NCBI RefSeq assembly: GCF_949628215.1
Contig: NC_134277.1
Location: 109,509,463 to 109,573,462, forward strand
Reading direction: 5' to 3'
From: Phalacrocorax aristotelis
Taxonomy: Eukaryota; Chordata; Aves; Suliformes; Phalacrocoracidae
DNA length: 64,000 nucleotides
Both the position numbers and the translations under genes were made by a program. The notes under the pieces are model-generated. The model was not told where the DNA came from, made no database searches, and saw nothing but the letters and a program-made list of their open reading frames with translations. How positions within the stretch are numbered: position 1 is the first letter of the stretch; every line of letters starts with the position of its first letter. Positions 25,301 through 37,430 of this stretch are shown here, piece by piece.

Positions 25301-27090
25301 GACCCTAATTCAAGGATATGCCAATGAGACAACTGTCTTTCTTTTTGATTTAGATGTTCCAATCTTTCCTTTACGCAAAGACTATGTTGGCTTCATTTCC
25401 TTTATAAGTAATCTTCCTCCCAGAGTTACCAGCACACTGACTCACAAGTTGTTTCACTAGCAGGTAAGTGGGGGTTTACTAAATCTATGTAAAACTCAGA
25501 AAGCCTGCTTGGAGAAAGTGGTGAAAGATGCAAGGTTATTTGTGGAATGAAGTGCCATATTTCTAATGTTCCCTAAGCTCTTTCATCTTACAATCCTTCT
25601 TCTCTAAAGCAAAATTTTGGCAGGGGTTTTATGCCTCTTTTATGAAGTTTGAGTAAGATTTTCCTCTTTACCACCTGAAGAAGATAAGCTATACCGTAGG
25701 AAAAGCTTCCACTGAAACGTTTCTTAGCTTTGCCTGCTTCATGTCAGTTTTTTCACTGCATCAGCCAGAGGTCACACATCTCTCAGGGACTTTCTAACTG
25801 GTCATCAATGAGTCTTCTTCTGGACCTGGACAGGGAATTATGCAAGGAGAGCTGCTCCTGCCAGGTACAGCCTTGTAGCATTCATTCTGTTCTTAATTAA
25901 TCTAGTGTAAAAATTGATAATTCCGTCGATCTACTTGATATTATTATAGATAGTCAGGAGTATAACTGACACAAGACTGTGTGGCTTGGTGCAGTCTAAC
26001 GGCCAATACTCTTAGATACTTAATCCTGTGTCAGTCTGCAGCACAGAGTAAAGGAAGGCAGAGGACAGCAGAGGTCTCTGTCCTTGAAGGAGATGACCAC
26101 AAGGGAAATGGAGGCAGAGCAAAGAGATGTTTTCTTCACCCTGACCCCATCCTATAGGTTTCCTAGAGAAAGTAACCATCGGTGGAATTCATTCTTTCAT
26201 CATTGTTTTTTCACTATTTTTACTTTTAACTTAAAGAGATGTAAATATATTTGCTCGGTGGCAGGATAAAAAGCACAAGAGTGTTTTTAATTAGCTCTCA
26301 GGAAAGGAGATCCTGTATCTTCGATGCATTTTTTTTCAGTATGACATAACTGGGTTTACAAGGCAGTGCACTTAAACAGCAGTGAATGCCATATAAATCC
26401 ACACCTGCATTTTCTGTCATTTAGAAATAAAAAATATTATACTAATTGTTCCATCTACTTTAAATATTGCTTTATTTTCAACTACTGAAGCAATCACAGC
26501 CAGCTAAAAAGGTGGGTAGCCCCTAAAAAAGCACCTAGGAAGGCTGTTTTCTTCAGAGCAGAAACGCAGAACTTCTTTTTCAAGAAATGGTTAATGGAGT
26601 TTTCCTTGATGCTTTTTGATAACAACATTTCTGTGATGACACTATTACTGGCAAACTTAATGATTTACTGGAAAGAATAAGAATAGAGCAGTGGCCTCAG
26701 AAATGTCACTTGAAGGCCTCTTGATTGATTTTTGCAATGATCCCAGAGAACTATTTGTCCTGTATTCAAATTCACTCTCATTTTTCATTCCTTTTAGGAA
26801 GTTACAGCTATACATAAGCTTAAATTTAATATATTCTGGAAGCAAATAAGAAAGAATAGTGCAATAAAAGCAGACTATGAAGTCTGGAGCACAGTAACTA
26901 ATGTTCAAAGAAAAACATGATTCAGCCTACTACAATCTTAATAAAGAAACATATATTTAGTAGGCATTGATCATTGTAGCTTTCCAACAAGCCACTCAAA
27001 TGGATTGACACTGATCTACCAGAGTGAAGGATGTGACTGAAGGGTGCAAGTACATCACTTCCAAAGCAATTACCTGCATCAGGAGCTGCA
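22317..27090. other. Unassigned AT-rich sequence
   Basis: Almost 4.8 kb with no supported gene, RNA or interspersed repeat. Confidence 0.45.
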
Positions 27091-27116
27091 GGGGGGAAGG
27101 GGAAGAGGGGGAGGGG
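27091..27116 (+). other. Strong G-quadruplex motif
   Basis: Four runs of at least four G separated by AA, AAGA and A (run lengths 6, 4, 5 and 4) lie on the plus strand in otherwise AT-rich DNA. The pattern fits a canonical four-tetrad quadruplex with short loops. No gene start is recognisable beside it. Confidence 0.75.
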
Positions 27117-30100
27117 TGTTCCTTAGGTAGATTATATTGTTACAAATTACAATAGACTAATAATTATATTTCTTAATGTACCACAACTTTACAAAGAAAC
27201 AGCAGCTTTATCGAGAGTGAGACTCCATGTGTTTCAGAAAAACCAAACGACTCTCATGATCTGTCCAGCTGCAAAGACAGAGGAAACCTGCACTGCTATT
27301 CATTCCCTTCCCTGATAACTGTGTATTAAATTACTTGTAAAAGTTTCCCCTCCCCAGGGCACAGTGTGCTGCCTGCAGTGGCAGGAAGGCCCCTCCGAAG
27401 TGCAAGTACTGGATAAGGAAGCAAAACACCAGTTATTAGTGCATTAGTGCAATTACAGCCCTTGGTTTTCCAGAAGTTCTAGTTTTTCTCTCTATAGACT
27501 GCTCATTTTCAATAAATTGTCCACATACTTGATATGAAGAGGGCTATTTCACTAAGGGCTTTGTGGGCATTCATTGTTTATGCCGCATAACAAGTATTTT
27601 TATATGATCTCCAACACTTTATGCATTTTTTTTCATTCCAGATATTTGAGATAAGAGCATAGCTTACAGTATCAGCAATTGTATGTGAAAAATGATACTG
27701 CTGCAAGGAGTTCATCAATTAGAAAGCATTTCCTGACTTTTCAACTTTATTTTTCTCACTGTCATTTTAATGACCCTTGTCATTTCCTTCATAAACATCC
27801 TAAATAATTTCTTTTCCTCTCTGCCATTGCAAAGATTGTTTTTTTAAGTATATTGAGAACTCAGTCTATCTTTTCTTAGCCATTTTTACTTTTCTTGCTT
27901 CCAGTATCTTTGCTGAAATACGCAGGGCTGTGCATGGTTTGAATGAAGCTACACTAGCATCGTATAGAGAGATGCAGTCCTGGCCAGTAAGTTTCTGCAT
28001 AGCTTAGATGCTTTATCACATTTTTTGTTTGGGGCAACAAAATCATGACACACTGAATATACCTAACTTAAATAAGGGTGAGGAAATCTTTCCTGAAAAT
28101 GACATTTTTCCTTATTCATAAAACAAAATGTAATTGTGTTATTTCAAACTTGATCTTACGGGGAAAAGAAAAAGAAGTATCCGTAAGAAATAAACCTGTC
28201 TTTCAGATTTCCTTCATCTGTATTCTTTGCAAGACCTCCAGTCTGTCCAGTTTCTGATCTAGTCAGAAAATTCTTTTTACAGTTTCCAAAGTCAAGAAAA
28301 GACTTAGTATCTAGAATTCTCTTCAATGTATACATACATATCTGACATTTAAATTTCAGCAAGTGTGATTTGCAGCCTAATTTCATCCTAGAAGTGCTGC
28401 TTATAGGGAAGCTACAGCTATAATAATGAGTAATATTTTGCTAGTAATTAGTCCAGTTGGTACATGTGTGGCTTTTGATACAACAATATTTTTTCTGTAT
28501 TTAGCTTGTATACGTATACACTTCCCTTTTTTTTTCTCTTTGCTGTTTCTTTTCAAGAAGTACTGTCTCTATGTCTAGCAGTGTGAAGTTAGTTCTAAGA
28601 AAGTACTAGACACTAGAATGGTGTGGACATCTAGTCAGTATTCTGATGCAGTAAGTCTCCAGACAAACAGCAGCAAATGATCTTCTACAACAAATATTTA
28701 TCTAGGTGTCATACCAGTTCATGAAATTGAAATTAAGCTACATAATATTATATAGTGTCTTGGGCACATGTGAGGAGCCAGAACAGCTGTATCAGTCATT
28801 AATACCTGGTTAATCCTATTTTGCTGAACACTAGAGGGAGATCACAGCAAAAGAATAAATGATCTAATAGATTATGGATACTTTTTTGAGTTGTTAATAA
28901 AATTTCAACAGATGACAGCATGAAACACCGGGTATCATAGTATATTAATTTTTCATCATAGTTTTCACATGTCCTCACTGGATATTTGTTTACCTAGCAT
29001 ATATTTCTAAAGAATTAAAAAAAAGAAAGACTTAGAAGGAAAAGGACTGTGTTTATAACAATACCTCAATTCATGTATTCTGTTTTAAATTAGTTCTTCA
29101 TGTGACATACGTTTACTTTGATGAGAAGATAGAGGTTTTCGCAACAGAGAAATGAAACATAAGCACAGAGTCCAGCTATCTCACTGTTCTCTGAACACGT
29201 GGTGCTTTGTTCTAGTATGTACCTACAGCCATAAGCACAGGAAACTCATATTTCTTCAAGACCTTCCCTAGAAAGAAATCGTTCTGTCAGACCTAAAGGC
29301 AAGCAACCAAGACTGTTCACATTCAGAACAGGATGGAAATTAATGCCGTCACTCTTCTGCCATCACAATGATTTTGTTCAGTGTTTGCTGAACAAAGTTT
29401 GTAACATAAAATGCATATTTTAAAATACAAACGTATTTGAGTTTTGCATGAAAGAAAGTCATCAAAGGCACACTTTTTTTGCCCTCTCAGTTACTGCTGG
29501 GAAATACCAATACTTTCAGCAGGATTCCCAAAGGAAGGGCCCTTAGGGCCGTGAATAGTTTCCTAAGAGAAAGGACCTAGTTAATCCTCCTAGAGGAGGA
29601 GGAACCCTGGCATCCGCATTTCACAACCAAGGAGCTACTCATGCTGCAGTTTTTACAGAGATTGTTATGCTGGTAGGGATATCTGAACTGGATGGAAACA
29701 GAACAGTATCGGCACTGGTAGAAACTGGTTATTGACAAAGAGCTCACAAAGTTAGCATTAGTTTACGCTGAGTAAACTGCTCTGCATGGTAGATTGCAGC
29801 TACCTCGCACATCAATACAGTGTGCTGCAGCCCCGGCACCAGTTGGCAGTGCCAGCATACCCCATTTTCAGTGTACGCCGTGGTGTAAGGAGAAAATGTG
29901 ATACACAGACAGTAATAATCACTATTGTTTTTTAGGGGAGAAAAGGTCTGTATAGGCTCAAGGGATATGACCGGGGTGAGAGGGCAGGAGCAGAGAGAAG
30001 CGCAGATGGGAAGGGAGAGCTGGAAACTTGCCTTTCAGCATGGTGAGCCGCTAAACTGGCTCAGGGCTTGCTGTAAAACCATAACCTCTTACGAAGTTAC

Positions 30101-33100
30101 CAGTCAGATCTCCTCCAGAGAAAGAGAGAATACTCCAAGTTTCACTTCACAGAGCAGAGCAATATTTATACATTATTGAATAACTGTGTTCCCACTAAAG
30201 GCAAGTAGCAACTTCTCGGATGCTTTCTGCACTATTTGTGTCTGTTTAATAAATGGTAAGGGATTTAAAATCCAGGCCATCTGAGGAAACTATTTCCTTC
30301 AAGAGTTTAACAATAGCAGCTGAAGATGTTTTACATATGATCTGCTACTGTTCCTTAAGCAGACAAATTTCTGTTTGGGTTTTTTTATACAGGCCATGTT
30401 GAGGTACTTTAATGACAGTCGGCCTAGAAGCCACTGAGATATTTTAAGTGCTCCGAGACAGCCAGTGATCTTCACTTTAGCTATGGCCAGAAAAGCTAAG
30501 AGAAGTAGAGCAAGCAACTTGCAAGCTATCAGAGCCCTTAGGAGTCCGTAAATATTGTAGAGTAATTCCTCTGACTCAGTTACTTTTAACATCTGTAAAG
30601 AACTATACAATGTGCAGGGCAAGGCAGAATCAGGTTCTGTGTGTCCTTTTTCACTTACTTGCTCATTCAGGGCTAAGCCCAGCTGGAAAACAAAAAGAAA
30701 TGCCCGTTACAAAGTGTAGGGAACATACTGTCCTCACAGCTTACCTTCCTATGACAGTTCCAGTCCCCTTTGTCTCCATGAAAGCCATTGTTTACTTACC
30801 GAAGGAAAAATATAAAAAGAAAAGAAAAAAAAAGAATTCTCCTTTTACTCATTTTACAGCTTTAAAAACTATGCCTTCACATCAATGTTTTTAAGTGGCT
30901 TGTTTCCTTCTTAAATGCCTTGTATGTATGTATATATCCAGCTGGAAATAAGCTGGAAAAAAGGTAATTGTCCATAGTTTTTTGTCAAAAGTATTTTGAT
31001 AGAAAATTGTAACACCTTGAATGGAAGCAACTGAAAATGTATATAGCTCCCATCCACTGAACATGGGACTCATTGTCATTTCACCCTAAATGCGACGGTC
31101 TTGGCCTGTCACCCTAAGCAGCACCAGACAGCACAACCAGTCACACACAGCTTGTCCAATCACCTCCACAAGGGATGTGTGTTCCACTATGACCAAGTTT
31201 TAGATGGAGAACCAAGCTGAATGGATCACCAGATGCTGTGAAATGCTCAAGGTACTTTTATTTAAGCCAATGAGTGTTTTTACACTGGATAGCTTTGGGA
31301 ATGAAATGCTAGAGATAATAACATTAGAAGGCATTCGTTAGCACATTGGAGACTTTTCTGGACTGAGAAAAGGTCATGGTGAGACAAACAAGTACCTCTG
31401 TATATACAGAATGGATTGTGAAGTATACCGTATATACTGTGTCTGAAACACAAAGCACTTGCTCTTTTTCATCCCTAAAATATGACTTTTTAAAAAAAAT
31501 ATGTTTATGCATAGCAAGACAGGGAATTAATACATTTCACGGTTCTAGAAACAAATCATTACATCTACATAATTGGCTATTTATCTCAGCTGTTTTGTGC
31601 AGTCCAAAACCGGAAAAGACTATTAAATACCCTTTCAGTTTTTATTTACTGCCAGCTGTTTAGAGAGCAAATTCAGCTTGGGGTCTCTCCAATAAAGGGA
31701 GAAATGGTTTTCTGGTAAAAAATTCATAGATTCAAGAAATCTGGGAAATTATGACGTGTTTAAGGTATATAATTTCTTTATTATATCTTATCGTTATAGT
31801 TCACAGCTGAAATTACTTTTGTTGTTATTACAGTTGACCAGGTCAGTTTATTTAATATTTGGGGATTGAGGGAAGTATGTTGCTTATTTATTTAATGAAT
31901 AAGTTTTCATCCAATAAAAAAAATAAAATCAAGTGCAGACCTATAACTCCCGGACCTTTCAGGTGCTAAGTCATTGCAATTCTACTGTAGAGGAAATTGA
32001 ATTTTTGTAATCCTGGCTTCCAGTCTCCCAGTTTCCTGCTTCATCTTCTTTTAGATAACTACAAATCTAATAGAAATTGTTGCTAATATTACAAATGTTT
32101 ATTACATTTTTAGTAACTTCACTGTTGCCATTAGCTCATTGCCCATTATACCAGCTCAGGAGACAACCTCTTTCTAGATAAATAACGTTTTTGAATATCC
32201 AATGTTACTGACCGGTTTATTTCTCCCTCCAGGACCTAATTTAAACATGAAAAAGAATGGGTTGATGTTTTCACAGTTTTTATGATAAGGCTACATTTGT
32301 AAACATGTTTCAAACTTAAAGGGTCTTTTTTGTCATTTATTGCTTTTTGACTGTTTTGCATTTGTTCCTACAGTCAGGCAAACTTATTCTTAGACCATGA
32401 ATGACCTTGAGAAAGGTAAAATACAAGTAGTTCAGCCTTTGCCAGGAAAAAAATTATTGTAGTATCAGGCACTTTTTTATTCTTAAATTGCTGTGTTCTA
32501 TATTTAACAATTCTGACACGTAAACACTATCTGCAAAAGGTTGAGTTTGCAGATACTTGCAAAAGATAAATCTACATCTTTCAGAGGGTGGTGTTGGTGA
32601 GTGGCATGAACCCTTTGTCTGGACAATATAATGATGAAGCAAACTGGCAAGGTATTGACAGTGGAGAGGAAATCTGCAGCATCCAGGCTGTCTCTGGTAG
32701 TGCAAACAACATAGGAGGGTAATTTTTTTTTCACACGATGATTATTTATAGCTTTGTGTGAAATTACCTTGGCTCTAATTTCTGCAGTGGAAATATGCAT
32801 CCAAGATCCAAGGTGTCGTCTTTTTCCATTAGCTTTTAGGGCATACTGAGGTTACTCACCATGTTCACAACAGCTTTACATTCCATGTGTAGCCTGTCTG
32901 TCCTACACTGCTTAGACGTGTTAAACTACTTCATGCACACTACCTGGTAGATCTGTAGCAGTGGACAAATCCTGTAAATGTGGGACTTACTGCACATATA
33001 TGATATAATGTGTATTGCTTTGATCAGCACTGGATTTACTACCTGTGTACAATGCTGTATACACAGATATATCTTTCTGGGACATATGAGACAGACCACA

Positions 33101-34880
33101 CTGCACCACACTGAAGCATGAGAAAAGAAAATAATTGGCAATATCCTTGATGGAACCCTAATAAAACAGCGTGCAGTAGCCATGTATACATGCTGAAATG
33201 AGAACCTCTGAAATAAGAATGTCTTTTTCTGTTTTGCCAACTGATTGTCCTGTTTACATCCCATTGAAATGAGATTTTGTCTGAAGTGTCCATGCTGGCT
33301 TTCTATTAAAAATGAAAATTAGGCTGTTAAAGAGCTTGTTAGATCAGAAATCACAAAACTTAACTGTGACTGTAGCTCTAGGTGAGAATAGGAAACACAT
33401 GCCATTACAAAGACATTATTGAGTCTCTTATTCTTGTTAGTAACTCCTTCCTTCGCATGCTGACAAATGCTGACCTAATTGTCTTTGGGAATGTCCACAC
33501 ATGCTGCAGTGCAATGCAGTTCATTTATTCCACTACGCAGCCTTTATTTTCAGATAAATATGTATGCTGTCTTGAATGCTTTCTCTTAAGTGAGCTTGTT
33601 CCAACTGAATTCATGATGGCTGGTGGTCCAAGTCTCAGCATTCTTCACCACAGGTAGCACCTTACTGGCAATCTTAGCAGATAACATTAGCAAACCCCTG
33701 TCAGAAACCTATTTTACATTGAAAAGTGGCCAAACGTATTCATCTGCATTAAGGCTAATCATATTCAAGCAGCAGTTCATCTGTTCTGATGACAGATACC
33801 CACTGACACATGCAAAGGACACTGTTTGTATACAAAGTAATTAAAACTTTTTACTTCTCCCTTTGAAACAGTAATAGAGTATATCATGGCATTCAGCAAC
33901 TCTGACTATGAACAAATGTCCACAGGAATGTCAAGACTCACTGGTATGAAAGTGCCAAACAAGTAAAAGCTGTTTTGAATCTAAAAACACAGGGAGAATA
34001 TATCTGTTCTTTAAAAAGGGGGACATCCCAAATAGCAACTGCATCTGTGTTTTACAAATGGGGCTATAAAAGTTACAAGAAAAAGTGGGTCTTACTGTTT
34101 ATGGGTAATATCCAAGCTAAATTAATATCATATCCATTTATACATTAACAAAAAGCCTAGAAAGCTTAATCCTTTGGAAAGATTCATATATGTTTTAATG
34201 TAGTTTCGATGAGGATTATTATGGAGAAAGAAAAACATCCTTATGCTGAAATAAACATTTTGTCTTTTAGATAGCTGTAAAATACAGCCAAGAAAAGATT
34301 GTACTTTGAATCTTAATCTGCATTAGAAATATGTTCATCAAATCAAAAGATGGTTTCAATTTACATGAAAAGGAAGCCTCTCACTAGTATCTAACAGGCC
34401 TCAGAAAAATATCAATATTTACAAACATTCACATCTAAATTGAGGGTATTTTATTTCACCATCAGCACTGTGGTGGTAAACATGTTACTGTCCTGGACAA
34501 CAGCTTATCTTGGCACTGGTCTCATTTGTGTCTAATAATACTGCAAATCTTGTGAGAAATGCCAGTCTTTTTCAAAGCTAACAGCTGCCCAGTAAATTTT
34601 GCCAAACTCTTGAAGTCTGTCAGATCAGTTTCAGAAAACGTGGAATGCTCACTGGTAAAGAAAACTACATATATTTTTTAAATCTGCTTTGAAGTTAAAA
34701 GAGAATTTACACTTTGTTTTCCTCTAAGGCTCAGCAAAGACTGGAGCAGCTCTTATTTTATCCAAACCAACTTTGCCTCTCTCTGAGGATGATATAAGTT
34801 CATTCCGTTGCAATAGGTGATATGTCAAACATCTATTTTTGCCCTATCTGTGTGGTAAATTTCTTCTTGATATTTATGTT
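27117..34880. other. Unassigned sequence upstream of MC2R
   Basis: No gene is supported in this 7.8 kb. It should contain the promoter and any 5' noncoding exon of the downstream receptor gene if those lie nearby, but I could not identify them by sequence alone. A 9-bp perfect hairpin (TTTGTTCAG, loop TGTTTG, CTGAACAAA) lies at 29373-29396, and a 12-bp palindrome CTGTATATACAG at 31398-31409. Confidence 0.4.
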
Positions 34881-34887
34881 TCTACAG

Positions 34888-35053
34888 GTTTTATTGCAGG
34901 AGAAATTCAAAACATTTCAGTTAAGTCTTAAAATTTCTCCAGATGAAGGAGAAAGCCTTCAGCAAAAGAAGAATGGTCTGACTGGCAGCGTAGCTCCAGA
35001 ATAGAGCCAAGCCTGAGAAACAACAATTGAGAATCTTTCCACGACCAGAAGAA
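34888..35053 (+). promoter_or_regulatory. MC2R: Probable 5'UTR part of MC2R coding exon with 3' splice site
   Basis: A pyrimidine-rich stretch ending in TTTATGTTTCTACAG (AG at 34886-34887) is a good 3' splice site about 166 bases ahead of the start codon. A second possible acceptor, ACATTTCAG, ends at 34920. Mammalian MC2R has noncoding exons spliced to a single coding exon, so an acceptor here is expected. In the receptor frame the nearest upstream stop is TAG at 34991-34993. Which acceptor is used is inference. Confidence 0.4.
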
Positions 35054-36013
35054 ATGAACACTGAGAGACCTTCCAACCTAATCAAACACCCAGGGCAGAC
35101 AAGCATTCCTTCCCTCGAAAATATAAGTGATTTCTCCTTAAATATCACTGACTGCACCCAGGTTGTGGTGCCAGAGGAAGTTTTTTTCACTGTTGCTGCT
35201 GCTGGAATACTGGAAAATCTGCTTGTCCTTATTGCTGTCATTAGAAATAAGAATTTGCACTTGCCCATGTACTTCTTCATTTGCAGTTTAGCCATTTCAG
35301 ACATGTTAGGTAGCTTGTACAAAACTCTGGAGAACATCTTTATAATCTTGTGCAAAATGGGGTACCTGACACGTCGTGGGGACTTTGAGAAAAAGCTGGA
35401 TGATGCCATGGATTCCATGTTCATTCTGTCTTTACTAGGGTCAATTTTCAGCTTGCTAGCTATTGCAGCAGACAGATACATCACTATCTTCTACGCTTTG
35501 AGGTACCATAACATCATGACACTAAGAAGGGCCTTGGTTATCTTGGCAATCATTTGGACGTTCTGTGCTGGCAGTAGCATTGCCATTGCCCTCTTCTCCT
35601 ATGAAGCAGCAACAGTCATTCCCTTCACCATCTTGTTCCCTTTAATGATGTTCTTTATATTGTGCCTCTACATCCATATGTTCCTCTTGGCTCGATCTCA
35701 TGCTAAAAAGATCGCCTCACTGCCAACCAGCACAGTCCACCAGAGAACTAACATGAAAGGAGCCATTACACTGACCATTTTCCTTGGAGTCTTCCTTTGC
35801 TGTTGGGCGCCCTTTGTTCTTCACATCCTCCTAGCAAGGTTTTGCCCACACAACCCTTACTGTGCCTGCTACATGTCCATTTTCCATGTGAATGGGACAC
35901 TCATAATGTGCAACGCGATCATTGACCCTATGATTTTTGCATTCCGAAGCCCAGAATTACGGAGTACATTTAAGAAGATGTTCTGTTGTTCCAGGTCAAA
36001 CTGGAACTGGTAA
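35054..36013 (+). CDS. MC2R: Melanocortin-2 receptor (ACTH receptor)
   Basis: A class A G-protein-coupled receptor for ACTH in the adrenal plasma membrane. In vertebrates it needs the accessory protein MRAP and signals through Gs and cAMP to steroidogenesis. The frame encodes 319 residues, against 297 in human, with seven membrane segments and no signal peptide. Visible marks: N-glycosylation sites NIS (23-25) and NIT (30-32); ENLLVL around Asn55; LAISD with Asp83; the melanocortin acidic pocket Glu93, Asp116 and Asp120; DRY at 140-142; the PTS-to-NMKGA third intracellular loop (224-237); CWAPF at 250-254; a Cys-rich third extracellular loop (Cys264, 270, 272); and DPMIF at 291-295, where the usual last residue is Tyr. 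[13 protein letters not shown] and [12 protein letters not shown] separate it from MC1R and MC3-5R. ATG 35054 is the first Met; the open frame extends upstream without another ATG. The coding region is one exon, intact. Confidence 0.97.
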   Translation: MNTERPSNLIKHPGQTSIPSLENISDFSLNITDCTQVVVPEEVFFTVAAAGILENLLVLIAVIRNKNLHLPMYFFICSLAISDMLGSLYKTLENIFIILCKMGYLTRRGDFEKKLDDAMDSMFILSLLGSIFSLLAIAADRYITIFYALRYHNIMTLRRALVILAIIWTFCAGSSIAIALFSYEAATVIPFTILFPLMMFFILCLYIHMFLLARSHAKKIASLPTSTVHQRTNMKGAITLTIFLGVFLCCWAPFVLHILLARFCPHNPYCACYMSIFHVNGTLIMCNAIIDPMIFAFRSPELRSTFKKMFCCSRSNWNW

Positions 36014-36690
36014 ACACTTCATGAAAAATGAAGCTTATACAAGCACACCTATGGGGTGCTGTGCAACATCAGTTTGCAGAGTTAAAAATACTAATAATTA
36101 CGCCCAAAGTAATACTGTGCTTGTACTGCCAGTGATTTTCAGAGGCCTGCCAAGGAATGCATAAAAATGAAGTATGCACACAAATCTTTGCCAACCAGAC
36201 CTCCAGAAATATTACTGATGAAGTTAATTCTGCTGACTGTTTTCATGCAAGTAAAAATATCTTAACTATCTTTTGTCAGTTTAGAAAAATTCAGATATAA
36301 ATCTTTTGCAGCAAGTATTGCATCACCCCAGAGATTAGTTTGTGCCAACTCATTTTGTATCAGTAACTTTAAAGTGTATGCTACTTTAAAATTCTATTGT
36401 TTAAATCACAGTGAACATTTGTTTCTAAACTGCACATTTATATAAAAGTCTATGATAAAGCAGAAAATGTAGTTGGATTTTGCTGGAAAAGTGAATTCAT
36501 GACTGTTCTTTAACATCTAGTCTCCTTAAAATCATGCGATTAGTGTTCTCGAAGTTTCAAAAATAATTTTTGGAGTGTGAGTCCAAGAGAAGAATATAGA
36601 TTGGTTTAAAAGCTATTTTCAGTGACTGAAGAGTTTTTTCCAACATAGAGATGTGGTGGTAGCAAAGATAGGTTTTGAATTTTAAAACCC
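36014..36690 (+). other. Probable MC2R 3'UTR and flank
   Basis: AT-rich sequence follows the TAA stop. No AATAAA is seen within the first 700 bases. The first clear one downstream is at 38207-38212, so the true polyadenylation site is uncertain. Confidence 0.4.
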
Positions 36691-37430
36691 CAAAGCCATG
36701 TCTGGACTAGCAAGGGGAATTGCTGAGCTTGCCAGCTCCCCATTGGAAGACCTGGCTGCCTTCAGCCCTCATCTGACTGCCCCTGCCTACACAAAAGTCT
36801 CAGGAACTGGCTGGCACCGACTTTGCTTGCAGCGCCCCAGGCCCAGGGGAGACAGAAGGGCGAGCCATCACTCACAGACCCTAGGAGCCAGAGCCTAACT
36901 CTCATCCCCAAACCACTGGCTCTTTGCTTTGCAACAGGGACCTGGGCTCCTACCTCACCACAAAGCCTGACCAAGGGGAGAGCAGCCAGAGGCAAGAAGG
37001 TTGGATAAGGCACTATCCCAGACCTCCAGACTGCTTTACCAGTTCACCACTGCCCTGCCTATGTCACAGCCTCAGGACACAGCTGGGAGTGGTGGCACTC
37101 TCCTGCCATGGTCCCAGACCCATACTAGGAGCCCTCAAACAGCCTGTGTGGGGCACAGACTTTTCACCAAGAAGCTGGGCTCACTCCTTTCTTTTCATTA
37201 CCCATGTCTGACCTTCATCCTCGACCTAAGACACTAAAGGCACCTAAGATAAGAACTTAAGATACAAAATCAGTCCTACAGCACACCTTTGCCTCTTGGC
37301 CCCACTTCAAGGGCAGAGCAAAGTGCCCTCCAGTAACCCAGCACCTGTCCACTCCTTCCCAGGCTGTCCCAGTGTCTTTCTCAGCACCATCCCCAAACCT
37401 CCAAGCCACCATTTACCTGCAAAATATGGA
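36691..37430. other. GC-richer block of unknown origin
   Basis: About 740 bases rich in C and G (CCCTGCC, CCCCAGGCCCAGGGGAG, TCCCAGACC) stand out from AT-rich neighbours. Several short overlapping frames are open only because stops are rare in GC-rich DNA, and none has a recognisable domain. It is possibly an unclassified repeat or an LTR remnant, but no ends or target duplication were found. Confidence 0.35.

Noticed and set aside
35027-35053. Upstream TTG start giving nine extra MC2R residues
   Set aside because: TTG is not a normal vertebrate start. The first in-frame ATG at 35054 gives a complete receptor N-terminus with glycosylation sites.
34921-35484. 187-codon open frame on the minus strand across the MC2R start
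   Set aside because: It is antisense to the well-supported MC2R coding region, has no recognisable domain, and is explained as a shadow of that gene.
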